DNA of 58,429 bases from an uncultured SAR86 cluster bacterium. Lineage in GTDB: Bacteria > Pseudomonadota > Gammaproteobacteria > Magnimaribacterales > Magnimaribacteraceae. Under the pieces are notes generated by a model, which was given only the letters and a program-made list of their open reading frames with translations, had not been told where the DNA came from and did not search any database. Location: positions 1-58,429 of the forward strand of contig CACBUE010000008.1 in the NCBI GenBank assembly GCA_902542325.1. The letters are read 5' to 3'. The position numbers were made by a program, and so were the translations under genes. How positions within the stretch are numbered: position 1 is the first letter of the stretch; every line of letters begins with the position of its first letter. Of the stretch, positions 35,318-44,936 are shown piece by piece.

Positions 35318-36320
35318 TTACTAACTCCGATAAAGGCCATCTAGGTCTTATATTTAAATCAAGGCTCTCTTGAATATCCTGCATATAAAAACTGCCAGCA
35401 TAAGCAATCATGGCTCCATTATCTGTACATCTTCTGATAGGTGGGAAATAGATTTTTTTATCCTTCAACCCTTCTACCAACTTACTACGAATATATTTAT
35501 TAGATGCTACGCCTCCACCAATAACCAATTCTTCTAAGCCAGTTGAATCCATTGCTTCTTTAGTTTTTATTAAAAGAGTATCCGCTACAGCGGCTTGAAA
35601 GGAGGCCGCTAAATCTGCTTTCTTGTAATCGTCTATTTCATGTATTTTTTTAAATTCATAATAAACAGCTGTTTTTAAGCCACTGAAGCTAAAATCAAAG
35701 TTTTTCTTATTTGTCATCGGTCTTGGAAAATTAAATGATTTGGGATTTCCTTCCTTTGCTAAAGACTCTATCTTAGGTCCACCTGGATAGCCTAAGTCTA
35801 AAATCTTAGCAACCTTATCAAAAGCTTCTCCAACAGCATCATCTAAAGTCTGTCCTAAAATCTCATAATCTCCTAAAGCCTTTGCGTTGATCAATAAACA
35901 GTGCCCGCCAGAAATTAAAAGCGTTAAAAAGGGGAAAGAAGGAGCGGGATTTTCTAATAAATTAATTAATAAATGCGCTTCCATATGATGTATTCCTATA
36001 GAAGGCTTGTTTATAGTCATGGAAATTGCTTTAGCCATAGAAGCGCCGATCAAAAGAGGTCCTCTCAGGCCAGGTCCAGCGGTATAAGCAATGGCATCAA
36101 TAGATTGAAGATCATAACCCGACTTATTAATCGTAAGATCTATTAAAGGAACTAGTTTCTTAAGGTGGTCTCTTGAAGCCAGCTCTGGAACTACTCCCCC
36201 GTATTCAGCGTGTTTAGAAGCTTGACTATATAGTTGTTCAGAAATAATACTATTTGTATCGGTGTCGAATATGGCCACGCCTGTTTCATCACAAGAAGTT
36301 TCTATTCCAAGTATTTTCAT
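35310..36320 (-). CDS. tsaD: tRNA t6A37 threonylcarbamoyltransferase subunit TsaD
   Basis: About 336 residues from ATG 36320, which gives the canonical MKILGIETSCDETGVAIFD; the open frame runs 18 codons further upstream but without family similarity. The metal-binding motif is GIHHMEAHLL, and SGGHCLLI, GEAFDKVAK and the C-terminal GGGVASNKYIR complete the ASKHA fold. The protein installs t6A at position 37 of ANN-decoding tRNAs with TsaB, TsaC and TsaE. It is divergent from rpsU, a conserved arrangement. Confidence 0.96.
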   Translation of the reverse strand: MKILGIETSCDETGVAIFDTDTNSIISEQLYSQASKHAEYGGVVPELASRDHLKKLVPLIDLTINKSGYDLQSIDAIAYTAGPGLRGPLLIGASMAKAISMTINKPSIGIHHMEAHLLINLLENPAPSFPFLTLLISGGHCLLINAKALGDYEILGQTLDDAVGEAFDKVAKILDLGYPGGPKIESLAKEGNPKSFNFPRPMTNKKNFDFSFSGLKTAVYYEFKKIHEIDDYKKADLAASFQAAVADTLLIKTKEAMDSTGLEELVIGGGVASNKYIRSKLVEGLKDKKIYFPPIRRCTDNGAMIAYAGSFYMQDIQESLDLNIRPRWPLSELVNG

Positions 36321-36366
36321 TATCTTAAGGATAGCTATTTTCGTTGAAAATAAAAAAAAAGAAACA

Positions 36367-36394
36367 CTTTCCAAATTAAAAATGGTTCTATAGA
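36367..36394 (+). promoter_or_regulatory. Weak candidate promoter for rpsU
   Basis: TATAGA at 36389-36394 could serve as a -10, with a poor -35 (CTTTCC, 36367-36372) 16 bp upstream, in the 99-bp gap between divergent tsaD and rpsU. Only the -10 is convincing. Confidence 0.3.
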
Positions 36395-36419
36395 ATTGCG
36401 GCCTCTTAAGAGATTATTT

Positions 36420-36635
36420 ATGCCATCAATAAAAATAAGACCAAATGAATCTTTTGATGTAGGGCTCAGGAAGTTCAAGAGAGCTTGTGAAAAAGCAGGT
36501 ATTATCCCAGAAGTAAGGAAAAGAGAATTCTACGAAAAGCCTACGTCTGTTCTAAAGAGGAAGAAAGCTGCTGCTGTTAAAAGAGAACAAAAAAATCAAC
36601 GAAAAAATAGATTAGGAAGACCTCCTAGATTTTAA
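36420..36635 (+). CDS. rpsU: 30S ribosomal protein S21
   Basis: A 71-residue S21 from ATG 36420 ([27 protein letters not shown] in pieces); eight upstream in-frame codons do not match the family. The Arg/Lys-rich C-terminus ([13 protein letters not shown]) is typical of gammaproteobacterial S21. yqeY follows after 11 bp. In most relatives dnaG and rpoD come next, but here they lie 26-30 kb away on the other strand. Confidence 0.97.
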   Translation: MPSIKIRPNESFDVGLRKFKRACEKAGIIPEVRKREFYEKPTSVLKRKKAAAVKREQKNQRKNRLGRPPRF

Positions 36636-36646
36636 TCAATAGCCTC

Positions 36647-37099
36647 ATGGCAGACTCAATCAGGCATCTCATAGAAGATGCAGTCAAATCCTCAATGAGA
36701 GAAAGAAACAAAGATAGGACATCTACATTAAGAATGGCCCTATCTGAGTTAAAAAAAGAAGAAATAGATAACAAAATTGAATTATCTAATAAAGACTCAA
36801 TTAAGATTCTTCAAAGAATGATAAAGCAAAGAAAGGAATCAATGTCACAATTTTTAAATGCGCAAAGAAATGATCTTGCGGAAAAAGAAGAGTCGGAAAT
36901 TGTTATATTGCAAGACTTTCTCCCAGAGCAAATGAGCGAGGATGACATCAATAAGCTAGTCATTGAGGCGATTAATGAAACTGATGCAAAAGAACCTCAG
37001 GACATAGGAAAAGTGATGGGCTTTTTAAAAACCAAAATTCAAGGAAATGCTGATATGGGAGTTGTCAGCAAACTAGTTAAAGAGAATCTACAAGGCTAG
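36647..37099 (+). CDS. GatB/YqeY domain protein
   Basis: A 150-residue YqeY-family protein similar to the tail domain of GatB. Signature parts are RNKDRTSTLRMALSELKKEEID, ILQRMIKQRKES, FLPEQMSEDDI and the C-terminal GNADMGVVSKLVKENL. It may bind tRNA or help amidotransferase-related steps, but its role is not settled. It is a usual partner of rpsU. Its TAG stop shares the palindrome CTAG with the convergent ribE stop. Confidence 0.92.
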   Translation: MADSIRHLIEDAVKSSMRERNKDRTSTLRMALSELKKEEIDNKIELSNKDSIKILQRMIKQRKESMSQFLNAQRNDLAEKEESEIVILQDFLPEQMSEDDINKLVIEAINETDAKEPQDIGKVMGFLKTKIQGNADMGVVSKLVKENLQG

Positions 37100-37698
37100 T
37101 TTTCTTCAAATCTTGCCTCAGCAGCTTTCACAGCGGCATAAGTCGTTTGATCTACTTCAATATTAAGTGAATCACCATCTTTTATATCAGAAAGGTTGGT
37201 TGCGTTTAATGTCTCTGGAATTAAATAAACAGAGAAAGAATCTTCTGTTTTATTGGCAACAGTAAGGCTAGCGCCATTTATCGCAATATAACCCTTATGA
37301 AATATATAATGTATCCACTCTTTGGGGCACTGAACTCTGAGCTCAATTTCATCATCCGAACTAATTAGCTTTGAAGGCGCTCTGCATGAAATATGCCCAG
37401 ATAAAATATGACCTCCCACTTCATCGCCAAACTTTAGAGACCTTTCAAGATTAACTTTTGAGTCAATAGAAAGAAATTCTATGTTTGTGATCCTTAAGGT
37501 TTCAGGTATTACATCAAAAGAAACGATATCATTTTTAAATTCGATTACTGTTAAACAAACACCATTGACGGAAATGCTAGCTCCCTTCTCTAGTTTATTA
37601 AGAAAAGTTTTTGAGACTTTAACTTCAAGCCTTATACCTGATTCAGTTTCTTCTTTATTTGAAATAATACCGATTTCTTGAACAATTCCTGTAAACAT
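37096..37698 (-). CDS. ribE: Riboflavin synthase
   Basis: A 200-residue enzyme joining two lumazine molecules to riboflavin. The start MFTGIVQEIG is diagnostic. The two lumazine-binding repeats are visible, each with a GASISVNGVCLTV or GYIAINGASLTVA strand and a later ETLRITN or ETLNATN. HILSGHISCRA is also conserved. It is next to pyrE on the same strand with no gap. Confidence 0.96.
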   Translation of the reverse strand: MFTGIVQEIGIISNKEETESGIRLEVKVSKTFLNKLEKGASISVNGVCLTVIEFKNDIVSFDVIPETLRITNIEFLSIDSKVNLERSLKFGDEVGGHILSGHISCRAPSKLISSDDEIELRVQCPKEWIHYIFHKGYIAINGASLTVANKTEDSFSVYLIPETLNATNLSDIKDGDSLNIEVDQTTYAAVKAAEARFEEN

Positions 37699-38328
37699 TT
37701 AAGTACCTAAAAGATAGTTTTTTATAATTTTAGCTTCATCTTGACGTTCACAGTCTTCTAAAAATTCTATAAGTTGTGAAATTTTGGCAATAGAAGCTAC
37801 AGAGATATTAAAATCCTGAAATATTTTATCTCTTGCCAATAAATCATCTAGGATTTCTTCTCTATCTAATGCAACTAAACAACCTATTGCACTGCCGCCT
37901 TCTTGAGAGATTATTTCTAGTGACTGTTTAAGAGCAGTGCCCGCAGTTAGCACATCATCAACTACTAAAACTTTCTTATCCTTTAACTCCCCTACTATAC
38001 TGCCACCTTCTCCGTGAACTTTCGCTTCTTTTCTGTTGAAAGCAAAGGGAATTGGTTTAGAAATCTTAGTACTTAAAGAAGCTGATATGGCTGCAGCTAG
38101 AGGTATGCCTTTATATGCAGGACCAAAAATTACGTCGAACTCTAATTTGCTAGAAATGATTTCTTCGGTATATAGATTTGATAACTCAGCTAAGAAGCCT
38201 TGATTAAAAAAAGAACCAACATTAAAGAAATATGGACTTTTTTTTCCAGACTTTAAAATGAAATCACCTAACAAGAGTGCATCTGACTTTAGAGCCAGTT
38301 CAAAGAAAAGAGTTTCATTTTTTAACAT
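37699..38328 (-). CDS. pyrE: Orotate phosphoribosyltransferase
   Basis: A 209-residue enzyme of UMP synthesis. GDFILKSGKKSPYFFN, FGPAYKGIPLAAA and the PRPP motif VLVVDDVLTAGTAL are present, along with the FNRKEAKVHGEGG loop. Its stop precedes the ribE start directly. It is divergent from gmk, with about 60 bp between. Confidence 0.97.
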   Translation of the reverse strand: MLKNETLFFELALKSDALLLGDFILKSGKKSPYFFNVGSFFNQGFLAELSNLYTEEIISSKLEFDVIFGPAYKGIPLAAAISASLSTKISKPIPFAFNRKEAKVHGEGGSIVGELKDKKVLVVDDVLTAGTALKQSLEIISQEGGSAIGCLVALDREEILDDLLARDKIFQDFNISVASIAKISQLIEFLEDCERQDEAKIIKNYLLGT

Positions 38329-38387
38329 AAATTCTAAAAACTTAAATATTTTAAATGTATTTCACCTACAATAAACTTTTTTTAATC

Positions 38388-39002
38388 ATGGGCAAATTAT
38401 TTGTTATATCTGCACCGTCTGGGACCGGCAAGACTTCTCTTATACAGGCTATTCTTGAAGATCCGATTGCCTCTAATACCTATTTGGGCATTTCTTGTAC
38501 AACTAGAAAAGCAAGACCGAAAGAAGAGGATGGCGTTTCGTATTTTTTCATATCACAAATGAGTTTCATGGAAAAAGTAAAAAATAATGATTTTCTGGAA
38601 TATGCAGAAGTATTTGGTAATTTTTATGGCACTCCTAAAGACTGGGTACTTTCAGTGCTTTCAAAAAATGAAAATGTGCTGCTCGAACTTGATATTCAAG
38701 GTGCATTACAAGTTAAAAAAGCTTTTCCTGAAGCAAAGACTGTATTCATCATTCCTCCTTCTTATGAGGATTTGACCAAAAGACTCGAATCTAGAGATCA
38801 AGATTCAAAAACAGAGATAGCTAAAAGACTTAAAGAAGCTAGAAATGAAGTCAATATTGGGAAAGATTTTGATCAGATAATAGTAAATGATAATTTTGAT
38901 GCAGCTCTAGAAGATTTGAAACAATTTATGTTCACATCGGAGGGGATAACTAATGAAAGAAGTGAAATTATCAAAAATTCTCTTGATCTATTACTGGATT
39001 GA
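38388..39002 (+). CDS. gmk: Guanylate kinase
   Basis: About 204 residues from ATG 38388 (MGKLFVISAPSGTGKTSL), which places the P-loop in the normal spot; the longer frame from 38355 adds 11 codons with no match. CTTRKARPKEEDGVSYFF and NFYGTP bind GMP, and LLELDIQGALQVK is the Walker B-like strand. It leads gmk-rpoZ-spoT-ridA-recG. Confidence 0.97.
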   Translation: MGKLFVISAPSGTGKTSLIQAILEDPIASNTYLGISCTTRKARPKEEDGVSYFFISQMSFMEKVKNNDFLEYAEVFGNFYGTPKDWVLSVLSKNENVLLELDIQGALQVKKAFPEAKTVFIIPPSYEDLTKRLESRDQDSKTEIAKRLKEARNEVNIGKDFDQIIVNDNFDAALEDLKQFMFTSEGITNERSEIIKNSLDLLLD

Positions 39003-39052
39003 AGCTTAAGTTTGCATTAGAATGCGCTTCCGCACGATAAAACACTAAGATT

Positions 39053-39325
39053 ATGGCTAGAATTACAGTAGAAGAAGCTTTAGAAAAAGTCAGTACAAGA
39101 TACGAGTTAATTATTCTTGCTGCTAAGAGAGCCAGACAACTTGCTACTGGTGGTAGACGCCCTACTCTTGAGTGGGAAGACGATAAACCTACAGTAATGG
39201 CATTAAGAGAGATTGAAGCTGGAACTGTTACAACAGACAATATTAATGAGCTAAAAGTTGATATTGCTGATTTAGAACAAGAGTTCTCTGATGAGCTCTC
39301 TGCTGAAGACCTGCCTCAAACTTAA
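39053..39325 (+). CDS. rpoZ: RNA polymerase omega subunit
   Basis: A 90-residue omega subunit. [20 protein letters not shown] and [15 protein letters not shown] are diagnostic, followed by [11 protein letters not shown]. It helps assemble RNA polymerase and with beta' forms a ppGpp site in E. coli. It sits upstream of the ppGpp enzyme gene spoT. Confidence 0.97.
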   Translation: MARITVEEALEKVSTRYELIILAAKRARQLATGGRRPTLEWEDDKPTVMALREIEAGTVTTDNINELKVDIADLEQEFSDELSAEDLPQT

Positions 39326-39355
39326 AAAACCTAAAAATATTCGCAATAAGCTCTA

Positions 39356-39382
39356 AAAACAGGGATACTAAATCTCTGTTTT
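39356..39382 (+). terminator. Hairpin between rpoZ and spoT
   Basis: AAAACAGGGA (39356-39365) pairs with TCTCTGTTTT (39373-39382), with one G-U pair and loop TACTAAA. The T tract is inside the stem and a T-rich tail follows. It ends nine bases before the spoT ATG, so it could be a leaky terminator or a leader structure. Confidence 0.45.
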
Positions 39383-39391
39383 AATATTATT

Positions 39392-41533
39392 ATGGAATCA
39401 ATCGGAGCCTTATCAAAGAAACTGTCAGACTATTTAGATCCAAAAAAGGTTAGACAAGTTAATAAAGCATATAACTTTGCTTGCGAAGCTCATTCTGGTC
39501 AGTTTAGATCCAGTGGAGACCCGTATGTTACGCATCCAATAGCTGTTGCTTCTATATTGAGCTCTTTCAGGATGGACGAAGATAGTCTATCTGCTGCTAT
39601 GCTTCATGATGTGATTGAAGATACAGGTATCCCAAAAGCCATCATAGAAAAAAAATTTAATAGGGATGTTGCCAACCTTGTAGATGGAGTCAGCAAACTA
39701 GATAAGCTTTCAATATCTAATCGGACTGAGGCTGAAGCAGAAAATCTCCAAAAAATGGTTTTAGCAATGTCTAAAGACATCAGGGTAATTGTCGTAAAAC
39801 TTGCAGACAGGCTTCACAATATGAGAACCTTGATGTATCTCAATAGAGAGAAGCAAATAAAGATAGCAAAAGAAACACTAGAAATTTATGCCCCAATTGC
39901 CCATAGGATTGGTATGAATAATTTGTATCGTGAACTTGAAGACTTGGCATTCAAGGTTATTTATCCAAAGCGTTATGAAAGGCTCACCTCAGCCGTTAAA
40001 AAGAATAGAGGCGGTCAAAAAAGAATACTAAATAAAATACAAAAAGAACTCAGTAAGAGGCTTCTTGATCAAGGTATCCCTGCTTTAGTGGAAGGGAGAG
40101 AAAAGCATACCTATAGTATTTATAGAAAAATGAAAGAAAGGCACAGATCCTTTGAAGAGATTATGGATGTATATGCCATAAAAATTATTGTAGATACCCC
40201 AGAAAACTGTTATCGCACTATTGGTCATATTCATAACTTATACAAACCTGTGGAAGGTCGTTTTAAAGACTACATAGCTATTCCCAAATCGAATGGATAT
40301 CAGTCCCTTCATACGGGTGTAGTCGGATTGAAAGGATTTCCCGTGGAAGTTCAAATAAAAACACAAGAAATGAACGATATGGCAGAAAATGGGATAGCTT
40401 CTCACTGGCTATATAAATCAGGTGATAAGTCAGATTTTAATCCTCAGATAAGGGCAAGGAGATGGGTAGCTGGTCTTCTTGAGATGAGAGAGAATTATGA
40501 TTCTACCGAAGAGTTCATTGATTCAATAAAAACTGATATTTTTCCTGATGAAATATATGTATTTACTCCACAAGGTAAAATTATTGAAATGTCTAGCGGC
40601 TCTACTGCTATAGACTTTGCATATGCAGTCCACACAGACATTGGCCATCATTGTAGAGCGTGCAGAATAAATAAAAGACTCGCCCCTCTAAGTGTCCCTC
40701 TAGAAAGTGGTCAAACCATTGAAATTCTTACCGAGAAGGTTCCTCAAACCTCGCCTGCTTGGTTAAATTTTGCAGTAACTCCGAGAGCCAGAAATGGTAT
40801 TCGTCACTATCTAAGTAATTTAAAGACCTCCGAAGCAAGAAAATTTGGAAAGAAGCTACTTGACCAATCATTGACGAATATGGGAATTAAGTTAAGAGAA
40901 ATAGAAAAGAATGAACTGCGTAAAGTATTAAAAAATATTGGAGTAAGAAGTCTCAACAAACTTCTAGAGGAAATAGGGTTAGGTCAGAGAGTAGGTAATA
41001 TTGTAGCTCAACAAATAACAGGATTCTTAAAAGATGATGATATTGAGCACAAGGAAATTGTGCCTCTTGAGATTACCGGATCGGAGGGTCTGATTGTAAA
41101 TTATGCGATCTGCTGTAAACCTATCCCAGGGGATTCTGTTATTGGTCATTTCACTGCTGAAAGAGGTCTCGTTATACACCAAGAAAGGTGCAAAAACATC
41201 CTTTCTGTCAGAGAAGATCCTCAACAGTGCTTCCCTGTAAATTGGGGTAAACCCTCCGGAAGGTCCTTCCTAGTTCAAATAAAGGTGATTGCAAGAGATG
41301 AACCAGGCCTTCTTGCAAATTTAGCTGCTGTAATTACAGGCCTCGAGACTAACATAGCTTCTATTCAAACAATGGATACAAATACTGAAATACATGAATT
41401 TATACTTGATCTTGAAGTGTCAGATAGAACGCATCTCTCCAAGATATTAAGAAAAATAAGAACAGTAAACAATGTCGTTTCTGTAACCAGAATACATGAT
41501 TGGGAGATGAGGCAAGCAGCAGCATTACACTAA
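39392..41533 (+). CDS. spoT: Bifunctional (p)ppGpp synthetase/hydrolase
   Basis: A 713-residue RelA/SpoT homolog with both activities predicted. The hydrolase HD motif is LHDVIEDTG (H72, D73). The synthetase has YAIKIIVDTPENCYRTIG and SNGYQSLHTGV. TGS, zinc-finger-like (ICCKPIPGDSVIGH) and C-terminal ACT (EPGLLANLAAVI) domains follow. It controls the stringent response. A hairpin lies just upstream and no Shine-Dalgarno site is visible. It is followed at once by ridA and recG. Confidence 0.96.
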   Translation: MESIGALSKKLSDYLDPKKVRQVNKAYNFACEAHSGQFRSSGDPYVTHPIAVASILSSFRMDEDSLSAAMLHDVIEDTGIPKAIIEKKFNRDVANLVDGVSKLDKLSISNRTEAEAENLQKMVLAMSKDIRVIVVKLADRLHNMRTLMYLNREKQIKIAKETLEIYAPIAHRIGMNNLYRELEDLAFKVIYPKRYERLTSAVKKNRGGQKRILNKIQKELSKRLLDQGIPALVEGREKHTYSIYRKMKERHRSFEEIMDVYAIKIIVDTPENCYRTIGHIHNLYKPVEGRFKDYIAIPKSNGYQSLHTGVVGLKGFPVEVQIKTQEMNDMAENGIASHWLYKSGDKSDFNPQIRARRWVAGLLEMRENYDSTEEFIDSIKTDIFPDEIYVFTPQGKIIEMSSGSTAIDFAYAVHTDIGHHCRACRINKRLAPLSVPLESGQTIEILTEKVPQTSPAWLNFAVTPRARNGIRHYLSNLKTSEARKFGKKLLDQSLTNMGIKLREIEKNELRKVLKNIGVRSLNKLLEEIGLGQRVGNIVAQQITGFLKDDDIEHKEIVPLEITGSEGLIVNYAICCKPIPGDSVIGHFTAERGLVIHQERCKNILSVREDPQQCFPVNWGKPSGRSFLVQIKVIARDEPGLLANLAAVITGLETNIASIQTMDTNTEIHEFILDLEVSDRTHLSKILRKIRTVNNVVSVTRIHDWEMRQAAALH

Positions 41534-41534
41534 T

Positions 41535-41915
41535 ATGAAAAAAAAAATTAGCTCTAAAAAAGCACCGGCAGCAATTGGACCATATTCTCAAGGAATAGAG
41601 ACTGAGAATTTGATATTTCTATCAGGGCAAATACCCCTAGATCCCGAGACCATGCAATTAGTTGAAGGAGATGAAAATCAGATTCGACAAGTTTTTAAAA
41701 ATATCGATGCTCTATGTACTGAAGCTGATCTAAATATGAATAATATAGTTAAACTCAATGTCTCTCTTCAAGATCTATCGCTCTTCAGTTTGGTAAATGA
41801 AATTATGAAAGAATTATTTACAGATCCTTATCCTGCGAGAGCCGCGCTTCAGGTAGCAAGACTACCTTTGGACTCTTCTATTGAGGTAGAAGCCATTCTA
41901 GCCAAGACCATATAA
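41535..41915 (+). CDS. ridA: RidA family 2-iminobutanoate/enamine deaminase
   Basis: A 126-residue Rid protein that removes reactive enamine/imine intermediates. Family residues are in KAPAAIGPYSQGIE, FLSGQIPLDP and YPARAALQVARLP, with the substrate-carboxylate Arg in the last. It starts one base after the spoT stop, and recG follows after four bases. Confidence 0.94.
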   Translation: MKKKISSKKAPAAIGPYSQGIETENLIFLSGQIPLDPETMQLVEGDENQIRQVFKNIDALCTEADLNMNNIVKLNVSLQDLSLFSLVNEIMKELFTDPYPARAALQVARLPLDSSIEVEAILAKTI

Positions 41916-41919
41916 ATAA

Positions 41920-44004
41920 ATGACTGAAGAATCAAAAGATCTTCATTCAATCCAGGAACTGAAGGGCGTAGGTCCAAAAAGTGTAACCTCTCTCAATAAT
42001 TTAGGAATATTTAATATTCCAGATGCCGCGTTTCATCTTCCCTTTCGTTATGAAGATAGGAGTTTTATAACTCCAATAAGTTCAGCGAATTATCAAACAC
42101 CAGTTTTGATAGAAGGCGAGATTATGAAATCCACAGTAGTCTTTAGAGGGCGAAGGATGCTCTTTTCGGAGATTTATGACGGTACCGGAAAACTGACTAT
42201 GAGAATGTTCAATTTTGCAATGGCTCAACACAAAGCCTTAGAAAAAGGAAAGATGATTAGGTGTTATGGAAATATTACTCCAGGGCCTAATGGTAAACAA
42301 ATGATTCATCCTCAATATCAAGTATTCAGTAAGGAAGATTCAATAGAAGTTGAAAAGAATCTAACGCCGATTTATCCAACAACTTCTGGGATGCAACAAA
42401 ATAAACTCAAAAAGATAATTGAGAGTTCACTGATTTACTGTGATGAAAACAATCTACTGAAGGAAGAATCGGAAAATAATGATTACTCTCAATTTGGTAA
42501 TCTTCTAGAGACTTTAAAGTTTCTTCATAAGCCACCTGTAGAAACTAATCTTTACGAATTAATTGAAGGTAAGCATCCAGCTCAACAAAAACTAATAAAA
42601 GAGGAACTAGTTGCACATATGCTATGTGCAGGTATTTTAAAGAATGAACTTGAAGGAAGAAAAGGACCATCAATGGTAAAAAATTCAATCTATGAAAAAG
42701 ATTTTTTTGACTCTCTACCTTTCAATTTAACAAATTCGCAAAGAAAAGTTTGGGATGAAATTAAGGATGATATGTTGGCCATGGTTCCAATGAGAAGATT
42801 ATTACAAGGTGATGTAGGATCAGGTAAGACAATCGTAGGAGCATTAGCTGCCCTTCATGCTAAATCCAATGATTGGCAAACCGCAATTTTATGCCCTACT
42901 GAAATATTAGCTGAACAACACTTTTCATCTTTTTCAGATTGGTTTGAGTCTCTAGGTATAAATGTTAGTCTGCTGACAGGATCTACAAGAGCTAAAGATA
43001 AAGTACCATTAATTAGAGAACTAGCTGAAGGTAATATAGACATTCTCATCGGAACTCATGCCATATTCCAACAAGGAATTGAATTTAAAAATCTTGGCTT
43101 AACAGTTATAGATGAGCAGCACAGGTTTGGAGTTCACCAGAGATTTTCAATGTTAGAAAAGGGAGGAGAAACAAATCAGAGTCCACATCAATTAATTATG
43201 ACCGCTACCCCAATTCCTAGAACTCTGGCAATGACGGTTTACGGCTCTCTAGAAACATCCATAATAGATGAGCTCCCACCCGGTAGAAATCCAGTTCAAA
43301 CGTCAGCGAGGCCTGATTCGCTAAGAGAAAAAGTCATCAAAAGAGTAGAAGAAGTTTGTTTAGCCGGGAAAAGAGCTTATTGGGTTTGTACATTAATCGA
43401 AGATTCTGAAGAGTTAGAAGCTCAATCAGCAGAAGAACTATACAAAGAGATCTCAAATTTGTTACCAAAAGTTAAGGTTGGGCTTGTGCATGGTAGGCTT
43501 AAGAAAGATCAAAAAGATTCAGTCATAGAAAAATTTAGGAATGGAGATATACAACTTTTGGTTTGCACTACAGTTATTGAAGTAGGTGTAGACGTACCAG
43601 AGGCTACGCTAATGATTATAGAAAATCCGGAGAGATTAGGATTATCTCAGTTACATCAATTAAGAGGTCGAGTGGGAAGAAAAGCTAACACTGATTCTCA
43701 TTGTCTGCTTCTTTATAAAGAACCTCTTTCTGGTCTTGCTGAAGAAAGAATAAAGACTATGGAACATACCAATGATGGTTTCAAAATAGCAGAGAAAGAT
43801 TTGGAATTAAGAGGAGCTGGGGATATTTATGGTATCAGACAATCTGGTCTAATGGATCTGAAGATTGCAAACCCGATTAGAGACTCAAATCTATTGTTAG
43901 TTGCTCAAGAAGAAGCTATTAAACTAAGCAAAAATGAACAAGGTTTCGCCAAGACGCTTGTTGACAGATGGATTGGTAATAGAGTCGATTATTCTGATTC
44001 TTAA
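41920..44004 (+). CDS. recG: ATP-dependent DNA helicase RecG
   Basis: A 694-residue branch-migration helicase for stalled forks and recombination. The N-terminal wedge/OB domain (LIEGEIMKSTVVFRGRR) precedes the helicase motifs: Walker A LLQGDVGSGKTIVG, DEQH box VIDEQHRFGVHQR, TATPIPRTLAMTVYG, and QLRGRVGRKANTD in motif VI. Its TAA shares the palindrome TTAA with the convergent cmoB stop. Confidence 0.97.
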   Translation: MTEESKDLHSIQELKGVGPKSVTSLNNLGIFNIPDAAFHLPFRYEDRSFITPISSANYQTPVLIEGEIMKSTVVFRGRRMLFSEIYDGTGKLTMRMFNFAMAQHKALEKGKMIRCYGNITPGPNGKQMIHPQYQVFSKEDSIEVEKNLTPIYPTTSGMQQNKLKKIIESSLIYCDENNLLKEESENNDYSQFGNLLETLKFLHKPPVETNLYELIEGKHPAQQKLIKEELVAHMLCAGILKNELEGRKGPSMVKNSIYEKDFFDSLPFNLTNSQRKVWDEIKDDMLAMVPMRRLLQGDVGSGKTIVGALAALHAKSNDWQTAILCPTEILAEQHFSSFSDWFESLGINVSLLTGSTRAKDKVPLIRELAEGNIDILIGTHAIFQQGIEFKNLGLTVIDEQHRFGVHQRFSMLEKGGETNQSPHQLIMTATPIPRTLAMTVYGSLETSIIDELPPGRNPVQTSARPDSLREKVIKRVEEVCLAGKRAYWVCTLIEDSEELEAQSAEELYKEISNLLPKVKVGLVHGRLKKDQKDSVIEKFRNGDIQLLVCTTVIEVGVDVPEATLMIIENPERLGLSQLHQLRGRVGRKANTDSHCLLLYKEPLSGLAEERIKTMEHTNDGFKIAEKDLELRGAGDIYGIRQSGLMDLKIANPIRDSNLLLVAQEEAIKLSKNEQGFAKTLVDRWIGNRVDYSDS

Positions 44005-44936
44005 GAAGCTTTTCCTAATAAATAAAATTTCCTTTTGGGTGCAGGGTATCCCTCTATGGTGATAGATTTGTTTTGCAAATTTAATGCAGATTCAAATGAT
44101 TTAAATGGCATCCACTTGGTACTTCTTTGCTCATTGTCATTTGTTACTGCTAAATCGCTCTCAGCGTGAACTTGTAGACTAAGGTTTCTAAAAATCGACT
44201 TGCACCCATTATCAGTATGGACAAAATGAACATTTGGCATTGATGCATATTTTCCATTAGAAGGTTCAAGGGCTATACCGCATTCTTTTGGCGAAATAAT
44301 TGTTTCAAGAACTAACTTTCCATTATCTGCTAGTAAATCTTTTAAGTTATTCAGGTGCTCAGAAGGATTTCTTTGGTGATACAAGAGACCCATACTAAAT
44401 ATTACATCGAATTTAGAATTTGCTAACCCAGACTCTTCTAAGCGCTCAGGTATCATCCTGATCTTTTCAGAGTTAACAAAATGATTAATAGTAGAGAATT
44501 GTGAAACGTGTACCAGGTTAGGTTCTAAACAAAGAACTTTGTCTGCACCCATACCCACCATTCGAAAAGCATAGTATCCATTACCAGATCCAACATCAAG
44601 AATGGACTTACCATCTAAGTCAAGATTAAGTTTTTGAAATCTTTTCCATTTTTTTGCGGAGTCCCATTCACTATTAATAAATATATCATTTATTCTAAAA
44701 GGTCCCTTCCGCCATGGGATTAGTTGCAAAAGTAAGCGTTCTATTTCGTCATTGTCTTTAATATCAAAATCTATATTAACTCCATTAATTAATTCCACTT
44801 CTTCATTTAAAATAGAAGGTAATCTACTTAATATTTCTAACCAACTTTCAATTCTTCTGTCTTTCTTATTACCAAATGGATTATCTGTATATTGGTTATA
44901 CAATGTCTCTACTTCTTTAGAAATAAACATGCTCAC
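44001..44936 (-). CDS. cmoB: tRNA U34 carboxymethyltransferase
   Basis: A 311-residue enzyme that uses carboxy-SAM to make cmo5U34 in wobble tRNAs. Conserved parts are WRKGPFRINDIFINSEWDSAKKW in pieces, the SAM motif ILDVGSGNGYYAFRM, FSMGLLYHQRNPSEHL and KWMPFKSFESAL. It overlaps cmoA by four bases, the usual pair. Confidence 0.96.
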   Translation of the reverse strand: MSMFISKEVETLYNQYTDNPFGNKKDRRIESWLEILSRLPSILNEEVELINGVNIDFDIKDNDEIERLLLQLIPWRKGPFRINDIFINSEWDSAKKWKRFQKLNLDLDGKSILDVGSGNGYYAFRMVGMGADKVLCLEPNLVHVSQFSTINHFVNSEKIRMIPERLEESGLANSKFDVIFSMGLLYHQRNPSEHLNNLKDLLADNGKLVLETIISPKECGIALEPSNGKYASMPNVHFVHTDNGCKSIFRNLSLQVHAESDLAVTNDNEQRSTKWMPFKSFESALNLQNKSITIEGYPAPKRKFYLLGKAS

